Assembly: GCF_039555335.1 (NCBI RefSeq)
Contig: NC_092640.1
Coordinates: 39,786,295-39,850,294 of the forward strand
DNA length: 64,000 nucleotides
Direction of reading: 5' to 3'
Source of the DNA: Amphiura filiformis
Lineage: Eukaryota > Echinodermata > Ophiuroidea > Amphilepidida > Amphiuridae
Shown here piece by piece: positions 21,601 to 33,600 of the stretch. The position numbers and the translations under genes were made by a program. Below the pieces are notes generated by a model. The model worked only from the letters and a program-made list of their open reading frames with translations. It did no database searches and was not told where the DNA came from. Numbering within the stretch: the first letter of the stretch is position 1; every line of letters starts with the position of its first letter.

Positions 21601-24600
21601 AATTAGGCCTACTTTACTTAAATCAAACAAGGTTTAAAAATTGGTTTTTTAAGGATATAGGCCTATTCATGACGGTCTAAGTAGGCCTATCCCCAATCAT
21701 ATTTTCAGTGTTTTCTTTTCTTGTAAACGAGAGCCTAAAGTATTTTCCCAAGCGCCTCGGATCGGGTTCGGAAAAGTTTGAAAATAAGGGTTTAATAATT
21801 GATGCCCATTATTTTGTAGCTTTTGTGTGGGAATAGGCCTAACACTCTAAACATTCACAGAGGTAGGCCTAAACCATGACTGTCGAAATTAACTTTAAAA
21901 AGGAGGCAGAAATGAAAAAAAAAATCGTCGTTTCCGTTTCCTTGGTCGATGGTTCATCGTCGACGCGTCGTGGATGTCGACTTTTACCCATGATGCACTG
22001 CGCGAAGTAGATCAGCCAGGCGTGATCGTAGGTGGCGCGCTGTATTTGGAATCGCGAGAAGTGGTAGATTGAATTACTGGGGTATTGTGGAAGAAAGTCT
22101 GGGCCCTTAAAGTGGCCATCGTCCCACTTGGCCAGTTCGCCACAGAGGAACTGATTTTCATCTATTACTTTGATGACATCAGATTTACATGGATAAATTT
22201 CAACATTGATTAGGGCCTAATTCCCTAAGGAAACTCTGTACCGGGTGCCCTTCTGGGGATGGTCTCTTAGGCCTACATAAGTTTATATACTGCGCACAAA
22301 AAGTATCCGAACAAAAGCAATATTGTTAAGACACTTATAAGCCTAATTTACCGAATGATGGAGAATTTTGTTCTGCGTATTTTGATATCTAATTTGACAC
22401 GATGTGACTTTATTTTCCCAAGTTAAACCAATTTGAATAAAAAGAGAGCATTTCAAAAGTGACACAATTAAAATAGACTTTTCTCTCGAAACCCGCTATA
22501 TTATAAGCACGGCGAGTGAGTGTTGATCTATCATGCTATATAATGAGCCCGTAAAGCATGAACGTCAATCCCAGGGGACGCCCCACCCCCCAACCACCAT
22601 CACCTTTCGGCAGTGACCCATTTTTGTTCTTTTCAGCCACTTTTTGACAATTATTCTGGTCGCATTTCAAGCAGGATTTGCTCTAATGCGCGGCTATTAT
22701 TTATAGCCCAAATTTGTCACTTGAAATTTTCTCTTTTCCATTCAATCTGGTATAACTTGAAGAAATAAAGTGGCATCGTTTCAAATGAGGCATCAAATAC
22801 ACAGAACAAATTTATCCATCTATAGACTTGATTTGGTAATTTAGGTTGAATGTCATGTCTTTAATATTCGCTTTTGTTTTAAGTGTTCGGATACTTTTTG
22901 TACATAGTTATATGGAACGTAAATGAAGAATAGATGTTGCGATATTTACCAGCTCCACGTTACCCTTCCCAATGTGAAATACCATTGTTTCAATAAATGC
23001 GGCAAAAAATTGACCGACACTCGTAATTTGTTCACGTCTCGAGGTACGATGAATGGTCATTAACCTCTGACCTCTTTGCTCTGCAAATCTTGTGAGTTCG
23101 TAGAAGGAAATCTGAAGAATAAAAGGGGAGAAGGTGTGAAAGAATTCGTTGTGTGAATAATCCAAAGATTCAGTGTGGTGGAATGCCTTAGACGTATAAC
23201 ATTATAAAAGCCAGCTGTGTACCCTCAGGGTGGTGAATGCTCAAAATGGTCTGGCAAAAATCGCTTGTCAACCCCCCCCCCCCTTTGGCCGTGCCGAAAA
23301 TCTTTGCCCCCCCCCCCCTTTTGACGTGCCAAAAAACCTTTTTCCCCTTTTGATATGCCAAAATACGTTTGCCTCCCCCCTTACACATGCAAGATTTTGG
23401 GGAACCCGAATTTAAAACCTTAAATTGTCTTTTTAGAGCATAATATATCTTAGAGCAAATATGTGTGCCAAAAATGCTTGTCCCTTCCCCCTTTTGGCCT
23501 GCCAAAAATCTTTGCCCCCCCCCCTATACTGCCTATAATTCACCACCCCCTGGGGTCCCGGGGGGGCCACTTGTATTTCAAGGTGGACACCATGCTCATG
23601 TATAAAAACAAGTAAAAAGGGTTGTTTTTCAGCACTGGGCAAGTACAGCGCTGTACCTGTTTAGGGTGTCCAAAACGCCAAAAATCAGGAAAAAGGGTAT
23701 ACTTTTCAAGCAAAATACTTGCTTAGGGTACCAAAGTTTAATGGCAAAATAAACAAAGGGTGAAATAGACTATGTTTGGCTTCTATCAGAACATATCTTA
23801 GGGTAAAACATTAAGAAACATCAAACTACTAATATTTAACAAGAACCTGAACATGAATTTTTACTTTCTTAGTATTAAAAAAATGGCAAAATACTTGTTT
23901 AGGGTATGTTTTACACGCGCTGAGTAATACTCGTTTAGGGTGCGTTTCAAGAGTCCATACATGAGCATGGTGTCCATCATGTAATGTAAGTGCCCCCCCC
24001 CCCCCGGGCCTGGGGTACACATAATTATTGCACCATCTCTTATAGGGCGGTTGTACGGAAAGTTCCCAATCAAGCCACGGTTTTCTAGTTTGGTTTTGCC
24101 GCCAATTAGCTGGAAGAAGCTGCAAAAACACGCAAAACGTATATTGTTACGAGTCGAACTTGACTCAAGGCCAAAATCACCTTTTAGCCGAACTCACACA
24201 AATGCACAACACAAATACACTGTTTGATTAAGCTAACAAAATCTAAGTCTTTAATTGAAAGCAAATATGATTGGTACAATATATGACAACAAATGCACAT
24301 ACAAAAATAATCACGCAATCACAATAATATTTCAACTTATTAGTACTTAGCCAGCATTCTTCTTCTTGAAGATAACAGAGTTCTTGCAATGTTTTGGACG
24401 GCTGATGTAAATATCCTTAATCACTTGTCCTGCGAAAATCAGCGAAGTCCTTTGTACATTTGTACTTATAAATATCATTGCGTATAAAATCCTCACACAA
24501 AAATGGTGCTGCTTACTCCAAACGCTTATCTCCTTGCGCTGCTTTCTCCAAACGCTTATCTCCTTGCGCTGCTTTCTCCAAACATTTATCTCCTTGCGCT

Positions 24601-27600
24601 GCTTTCTCCAAATATGGTGTGTCTTTCACCAATCACTCTCTCTCTCCAGGGAACAGGCTTCTTTAACACTGTTCCGCTGTATTTGACAGATGTGTTGTTT
24701 TTATAAACCCAGCAAACTCCAGCAATTCGACAGAAGAACTGTAATCCTTTGATGAGAAAGAGCACATTTGTGTACTCGAAATCTCCTTCGTTGCTGTATT
24801 AAAAATAGCTCAATTATTGGCTATGTAAACTGGTTAAAATGTAGGTCTTTTTTGAAGCACGAAGACCAACACACACATGTGTAGTTTTACAATCTCCCAT
24901 GACATTCTGTAAAGTCCAAACTCAAGCCTCCAGCTTTTATACCAGTACTCATGCAAAACCCATCATCTATTAATTAACCATCACGTCATTCACATCTTTG
25001 CATATGATGCAAGCTTGGGATTTCCCAAGATTAATTATACACATTAACCTTTCTCATTACATCACTTCCTGTGAGGTTTTCTTATGGTGCAATACACTGA
25101 TTTGGGGATTTCCAAGTTCCAAACATAGATCTGACTTTGTTTACAATAATTTGGGGGAATCCCAAAATGACTTAAAACACCAACTCAAGTGCAAGGGGGT
25201 TTCCCATCTCATGAAATACTTTCAGCTTGTAAACAAAGTTAAATAATTAAATTAAATTACTCATGGCACATCACAATATGTACTGGCCAATGCGTATTAA
25301 AGCATAAAACATAACAAATGCATTGATCGTAATTTACCTGACCGTCTTTATCCAGATCTAAGGTGTCAAAGAGAACGTCCAAGTCTTCATCTGGTCCAAA
25401 CAAAAGGTTGGCGTCATCTGCGGTGAATGCCGAGCCGCCCTGTGACAAAAACAAAGGTGCCAGTTAGCCATGAATATAAGGTTTCCAAGCAGTAGCGTGC
25501 GCAGGTATTCCAAACATACAGGGAGGGGCTGTGTTCGAAATAGGGCCGGTCGGCCGGCCATTGGCCTGTAACTTTTTGACCTGGCCGGTAACTTTTCTGA
25601 CTGGCATCTAGTTGCCGGCCCGGCTGGCCGGTAACTTTTTAAGGTCAAGCCCGGCTGGCCTGTAACTTTTTGAGGCATATTTAGAACACTGATGTCTGTG
25701 ATCACCCAGTTTAATGAGGCATATTTCGAACACTGGGCACGGGTCTCCACTCCCCTTGACTGCTCAAAACAATTCGGATCGATTCGTTGGTAGAATTGTG
25801 ATTTATTTCGCATTGGATTTTAAAATCGTCGCAAGCTTTGAGACATACTATTTGAAGACATGAGCGCAAGAAGACCGTAAGTCCACTTGCCCCCTCAACA
25901 TGTATACACTAAAGTTACGTATAGTTTCTTAGGATTTTATAATGTTTAATACCTGTTCCAGGGTGAAAACATCATCAAAGGTTGTGAAAGATTTGTTTTG
26001 GCCCCTGAACATGTATAAAACATTACCAAACTGTACGAAACTATATGCAACATTAATGTATACATGTTGAGGGGCCAAGTGGACTTACGGTCTTCATGCG
26101 TTCAGGTCTTCATTTTTGGACGGACAAGCGAACCTTCATTCATTAATTTCATTTCGTTCGGCTGCGGAGCAGGCTACTACAAAGTTTCTCCATGTACTAC
26201 GTTTAGAAGCCAAAGCAGTAATAGCATCTGGCAGTAAAAGTTGTCAAAGTTTCCAACAGTTTTTGTACAAGACAAGTAGGATCTTCGTTACCTTCAGGTT
26301 GTCTGTAAACATGAGTTTATTTTCCTGCATCCAAAGGATATGTCCCATAAATCGAAATATTCGTACCTTCTTTATAACAGTTTGGAATTCCTCCTTTGAT
26401 GTTGTCCCACTCATATCCTTGTCATTAGCAGAGAGACAGTTAAGGAATCCTTCCATGGCTTTGGTCATAGCTTTGTGTTCTACCAAAGCTTCTTTACGCT
26501 CCTTACATTTCTTGGCTCGGCTTCTGCAATAGTGGCGAATAAAAACGAGAGAGAAAAACAGTGATCGGGTGATAGGAGCCCACTTTTTTCAGTTTTAACT
26601 AAAATCTGCAGTTTAGCCTACTTCTTTCACATTATACATTGATCTTTAGTAAATGAGTAAAGGAAGCCAATAATCGACTATGGCTTAGTCTACGTTTTTA
26701 CCGGTGATTGACATCAGCTTCTAAAGCACTTACCCACCCCTATAGGAAGACGAGTGTTAAACACTCGCGTATGTACCCTCGTGACTGACCTTTGGGTGTT
26801 GGATCTGGAACTAAAAATGGTTTGTTTGTTTGTTTGTATGAGGCATATCATTCTGAGGTAACGGTTCCAAAAAATAAGTCCCCCCTCCCCCAAAGAATTT
26901 TTGGTATAATCCGAAAACGGCTTGATCAATTCTCTTGTTTTAAAGTTTGGAACATAGGCTAATTAGTTATGCATCAAGTGAACGGGGTTTTGTTGTTATC
27001 TGTTATCATCTTCACTGAGAAATACAGCCATTTATAAAATTTTCGGCCAAAAAAAAGCTGCACTTTTTCTACTGTAACTTCCATGATAAATCTTGTGTTC
27101 ATTGATTAATTTAATCAATGGAGCAACATATTCCTGGTTAGATATTTTATGCTGGATCCCTATACATTTGTTTCATTTGTCATTCCTTGAATGGTTCAAA
27201 AAACATTTATATGGGTGGCCGTTATTAAGATTCAACTTGTTTCAAACGGACAAGTGAGGGACAACACCACCTTAAACATGTTAAAGGACTTTGCAGCAAA
27301 TCCTGCAGCATGCGGGGAACCAGCTTGACCAACAGCAGAGAAGAACGATGCTTGGAAGCCATCTCACATGAAGGAAGGCCTATTCATTATTGAAAGACAT
27401 TAATAAGCTGCAGCATTCATTTTAATTTATTCACTGAACCATAAAAACTGTTTTTGAATGTGTGACACCTAAATCAGGAAAAGCTTAAATTTAATCAATA
27501 ATGCTTCTTTTTGATTAAATTAGTCACTTAAATGGAAAAAATTGTGAAACACAAATTGAAGCATAAAAAGCCTATGTAGAAAAATGCAACCTTTTTTTTT

Positions 27601-30600
27601 GGCCGAAAATTTCATAAATGGCTGCATTTTGCAATGAAGATGATAAAAGTAGCAACAAAACCCACTCACTTGATGCATAACTAATCAGACTATGTTCCAA
27701 ACTTTAAAACAAGAGAATTGATCAAGCCGTTTTGGATTATACTAAAATGTCTTAGGGGGGACTTACTTTTTGGAACCGTTTATATACCTAAAGCGATGAT
27801 GATGGACTAGATGATTTAATCATGGTTTCTTGTCCCGCAAGACACAGCCCCTATCTCTCCGCTAGGATCGCCTTCTCCAAATTTAGTCTTTTTGTGGTTC
27901 AGGCAGTTGACGTGTACTCGATATTAATCTTTATAGACCATATACCTTCCTCGAGTCAGTAAAGTAACATCAAATTTTGAGATTTTCTCAAAAACTCTTA
28001 ATTTTTGTAGGAATCTGTTATAGTTTTGATCCCTTGCAGTATGTCCTTTCTGAAAATGTATAATACTTCTCATCATTACATTTCGAAATACATTGAAAAC
28101 AATATCTTATTTACCGACTCGAGAAAGGTGTGTGTTTGGTATATTCTGGGTGCGAATTGTTTGTTGGGGGGGGGGTTGTGTGACCATATGAGTAGGTTTA
28201 GGTGTAAGTGCGTCCTTCCCGAATAGAAGCAATGTGTGGAAGTAAGATCATTATGTGGCAAATGGGAGATTTAATAGGTATAATAATTTATTATTGTCTT
28301 ACTTTGCAAGCTTGGTTTTTGGATAGGGTGGTAAATCATCTTCCTGGGTGTATTCCTTTTTCCGATTCTCCAAGGATTCTTTGAAAATGTCCTCATCTTG
28401 CGACGAATACTAGTAAAATGAATCATAATCATAAATAAATAACTTCAATTGGAATAAAGTCACTGTTAATCTTCTGAAACTGGACGTAATATAGGCATAT
28501 ACGACCGCTTTCCTCCTCATGGATTTTCCGGTGGGGGAAAAGGGGAGAGCAAGACGACTTTCAAAGGCGTGGGGGCAATCAAGACGACTTTCAAGGTGTG
28601 GGGGCAATATTTGACAACAATTCCAGCATTCCACATGGGGGTCAAGGGCGGAGGGGAGAAGATGACCCATTCCCCCCTTTCCCACCTACACACTCTCTGG
28701 TTGTCATTGTCTTACTACAGGCTGAGTCAAAAAAGAAGTAAACTCATGTTTGAGGGGCTGTAACTCGAGATCTGTAAGGAATCCGCTAAAAATAAATATA
28801 CCACTGGAAAGAGCAAATTCTACACGTCTAAATAAAAAAGAATTGTTGCAATTGCTCTCACAGCAAACTAAAGTTATACTCATTTGAATACAACCACCCA
28901 TTTTGTAGCTGCACCCCGAGCTGCACACGGCTGATTGATTTTCATCCATTTCAATTTCGACGAATCAGCAAAGTGCTAACAGGATCTATTGTTGAAAAGA
29001 CAACTTTTGCTTTCAATTGATATTCTCTACCTGGGATACCAATTCAAGTCTTTACGAACGATCCGGCAGAAGCTTGATTGGGGAATGTTGGGTAAAAGAT
29101 TGAGCTGATCTTTGGACTTGCTGTAACGCATGTCTAACTCTAGCAATGTTCACATGTGATCTAGCAGTTCGTGGTCTGCCTGAAGCCAGGGGCCTGAAGC
29201 TTCCGGCTGTCTGTTCCTTAGTGTCTCATGCACATTGAGCTTGTTTCTCATTCTTATATACTGCTCCCTTACATGAAACCCGGTTAGCTGTAGGAAATTG
29301 GAGACGAAAAAGACGCTGAACTTCAGTGGGACTCTTAGTGTCATGGTACTTCGTCGACAGAAACGTGCACTCCCGTGTGGTAAATTGTGGTGCCATGTTG
29401 TCATTTGGCCCGTTTTATTATAATGTAGTGCAATGAGGTAAAATTCATATTGAAAAGAGCCCTTTAACATGTAGGAATTATTTATCGAAACCACACCAGC
29501 TGCCACAGAACTTTATTTGCATTTGAATATCGCGCCTTACCAATCAATATAATAGGTAGGCCCCTACTTGGGAAGTGAAACCGTGTGCAGCTACAAAATG
29601 GGTGTTTGTATTCAAATGAGTATAACTTCAGTTTGCTGTGAGCAATTGCAACAATTTGTTTTTTTATTTAAACGTGTAGAATTTGCTCTTCCCAGTGGGA
29701 TTTTCATTTTTAGCAGATTCTTTACAGATCTCGAGTTACAGCCCCTCAAACATGAGTTTACTTCTTTTTGACTCAGCCTGTACCTCTTGTTGGTTTTTTT
29801 CTGCACGCCTCTGTTTGTCCGTTTGCATCTCTCTATGAGCTTCGTATTTTAGACTGCGTCTCAATTCACATTAACATCGTAATTGATCGAAATAAACAAT
29901 AAACAACAAAATAACGAAAGAAACAAATATCAAAACAAACCACATTGACCCCAATGGTTTTATTGTTGTACGTCCCAAATCGATTTTTCGGATTCCACAT
30001 CGATGATAGGACGCCATCGTCGTCATGTCCTTCTCTGAACTTTCGAAGAAAAGCATCCTCTGGGGCCATGGAAAGGAACCAGCCTATAATCAAATAATAA
30101 TAATAATAATAGTAATACATCCCATACTCATTCTTATTATTAACATATGCTTTAATCATTAAAAGGATGTTAAAATGTAAATATGGTTATTATTGGGGTC
30201 CCAGTTGGAGTGTTTAGTCGTCGTATGGGAGTCGCTTTAAGCTTGTTGAATATCCATATTTCCCGGTTAGTGGATTTTTGTAGCCCTGTGGGGCAAAGTA
30301 GTTGAATATCCACATTTCGCGGTTAGTGATTGTTTTTTTGAAGATAGCCAAAACCACTTTCAGTGTTATGGTTTCCATTTCAATAGTGGAAATTTAAAAT
30401 GAGAATTCTTTCAAACCGAAGAGAATTGCACAAAAGCATGAGAATGACAAATTTCTTATTTTCTATAAACCTTTCTCATCCAAATGAATGGGAATAAGAC
30501 GATAATAATTATAATGTGATAGGTTGTTGACACTTTATTAGTATTTTCCCATTCATTTGGATGACAAAGTTTCATAGAAATGAGAAAATATTCAATTCTC

Positions 30601-33600
30601 ATAGTTTTGTCCAATTCGCATTGGTTTGCAAGAATTCTCATTTTAAATTTCCACTTGTGTAGAGCTGTAGATCAAGGGTGTGAAGAGGTATTATAAACTC
30701 TTAGTGTTGTAGCAAGGATGTGAAGGAGATATGATAATCTCTTAGTGTTGTAGCAAGGATCAAGGGTGTGAAGAGGTATTATAATCTCTTAGTGTTGTAG
30801 CAAGGATGTGAAGGAGATATTATAATCTCTTAGTGTTGTAGCAAGGATCAAGGGTGTGAAGAGGTATTATAATCTCTTAGTGTTGTAGCAAGGATGTGAA
30901 GGAGATATTATAATCTCTTAGTGTTGTAGCAAGGATCAAGGATTTGAAGAGGTATTATAATCACTTAGTGTTGTAGCAAGGATCAAGGATGTGAAGAGGT
31001 ATTATAATCACTTAGTGTTGTAGCAAGGATCAGGGATGTGAAGGAGATATTATAATCACTTAGTGTTGTAGCAAGGATCAAGGATGTGAAGGAGATATTA
31101 TAATTACTTAGTGTTGTAGCAAGGATCAAGGATGTGAAGGAGGAATTATAATCTCTTAGTGTTGTAGCAAAGATCAAGGATGTGAAGGAGGTATTATAAT
31201 CTCTTAGTGTTGTAGCAAGGATCAAGGATGTGAAGGAGGAATTATAATCACTTAGTGTTGTAGCAAGGATCAAGGATGTGAAGGAGATATTATAATCTCT
31301 TAGTGTCGTAGCCAGGATCAAGGATGTGAAGGAGGTATTATAATCTCTTAGTGTTGTAGCAAGGATCAAGGATGTGAAGGAGGTATTATAATCACTTAGT
31401 GTTGTAGCAAGGATCAAGGATGTGAAGGAGGTATTATAATCTCTTAGTGTTGTAGCAAGGATCAAGGATGTGAAGGAGATATTATAATCTCTTAGTGTTG
31501 TAGCAAGGATCAAGGATGTGAAGGAGATATTATAATCTCTTAGTGTTGTAGCAAGGATCAAGGATGTGAAGGAGGTATTATAATCTCTTAGTGTTGTAGC
31601 AAGGATCAAGGATGTGAAGGAGATATTATAATCACTTAGTGTTGCAGCAAGGATCAAGGATGTGAAGGAGGTATTATAATCACTTAGTGTCATAGCCAAG
31701 GATCAAGGATGTGAAGGAGGTATTATAATCTCTTAGTGTTGTAGCAAAGATCAAGGATGTGAAGGAGGTATTATAATCTCTTAGTGCTGTAGCAAGGATC
31801 AAGGATGTGAAGGAGGTATTATAATCTCTTAGTGTTGTAGCAAGGATCAAGGATGTGAAGGAGGTATTATAATCACTTAGTGTCATAGCCAAGGATCAAG
31901 GATGTGAAGGAGGTATTATAATCTCTTAGTGTTGTAGCAAGGATCAAGGATGTGAAGGAGGAATTATAATCACTTAGTGTTGTAGCAAGGATCAAGGATG
32001 TGAAGGAGGAATTATAATCACTTAGTGTTGTAGCAAGGATCAAGGATGTGAAGGAGATATTATAATCTCTTAGTGTCGTAGCCAAGGATCAAGGATGTGA
32101 AGGAGGAATTATAATCACTTAGTGTTGTAGCAAGGATCAAGGATGTGAAGGAGATATTATAATCTCTTAGTGTTGTAGCAAGGATCAAGGATGAAGGAGA
32201 TATGTGTTGTAGCAAGGATCAGGGATGTGAAGGAGATATTATAATCACTTAGTGTTGTAGCAAGGATCAAGGATGTGAAGGAGGTATTATAATCACTTAG
32301 TGTTGTAGCAAGGATCAAGGATGTGAAGGAGATATTATAATCACTTAGTGTTGTAGCAAGGATCAAGGATGTGAAGGAGGTATTATAATCTCTTAGTGTT
32401 GTAGCAAGGATCAAGGATGTGAAGGAGATATTATAATCACTTAGTGTTGTAGCAAGGATCAAGGATGTGAAGGAGGAATTAAAATCACTTAGTGTTGTAG
32501 CAAGGATCAAGGATGTGAAGGAGATATTATAATCTCTTAGTGTTGTAGCAAGGATCAAGGATGTGAAGGAGGAATTATAATCACTTAGTGTTGTAGCAAG
32601 GATCAAGGATGTGAAGGAGACATTATAATCACTTAGTGTTGTAGCAAGGATCAAGGATGTGAAGGAGATATTATAATCACTTAGTGTTGTAGCAAGGATC
32701 AAGGATGTGAAGGAGGAATTATAATCACTTAGTGTTGTAGCAAGGATCAAGGATGTGAAGGAGATATTATAATCTCTTAGTGTTGTAGTCAAGGATCAAG
32801 GATGTGAAGGAGATATTATAATCACTTAGTGTTGTAGCAAGGATCAAGGATGTGAAGGAGGTATTATAATCTCTTAGTGTTGTAGCAAGGATCAAGGATG
32901 TGAAGGAGATATTATAATCTCTTAGTGTTGTAGCAAGGATCAAGGATGTGAAGGAGGTATTATAATCTCTTAGTGTTGTAGCAAGGATCAAGGATGTGAA
33001 GGAGATATTATAATCACTTAGTGTTGCAGCAAGGATCAAGGATGTGAAGGAGGTATTATAATCTCTTAGTGTTGTAGCAAGGATCAAGGATGTGAAGGAG
33101 GAATTATAATCTCTTAGTGTTGTAGCAAGGATCAAGGATGTGAAGGAGATATTATAATCACTTAGTGTTGTAGCAAGGATCAGGGATGTGAAGGAGATAT
33201 TATAATCACTTAGTGTTGTAGCAAGGATCAAGGATGTGAAGGAGATATTATAATCACTTAGTGTTGTAGCAAGGATCAAGGATGTGAAGGAGATATTGTA
33301 TTTCTCTTAGTGTCGTAGCCAAGGATCAAGGATGTGAAGGAGGTATTATAATCACTTAGTGTTGTAGCAAGGATCAAGAATGTAAAGGAGGTATTATAAT
33401 CTCTTAGTGTTGTAGCAAGGATCAAGGATGTGAAGGAGATATTATAATCTCTTAGTGTTGTAATGATAATATTTATTTCAATTGCCATAAATTACAAACA
33501 TGAACAACATTAAAAACATTAATCCTTGTAGCCAAGGATCAAGGATATGAAGGAGGTATTATAATCTCTTAGTGTTGTAGCCAAGGATCAAGGATGTGAA

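Noticed and set aside
21987-22150. Possible extra patatin exon (minus; FLCGELAKWDDGHFKGPD...)
   Set aside because: It is open and flanked by AG and GT, but exon 11 (VEL, phase 0) joins exon 12 (EQDVDRTIGID, phase 0) directly. The candidate ends in phase 1, which does not fit exon 12, and it contains the dispersed 30-bp repeat.
24146-25250. Solo LTR
   Set aside because: Only a TG-start-like sequence was seen; no convincing CA end, target duplication or second copy in the window.
29150-29506. 118-codon minus-strand frame as a gene
   Set aside because: The meaningful homology (mariner helix-turn-helix region) is in a different frame and interrupted; the listed frame is a shadow inside a transposon.
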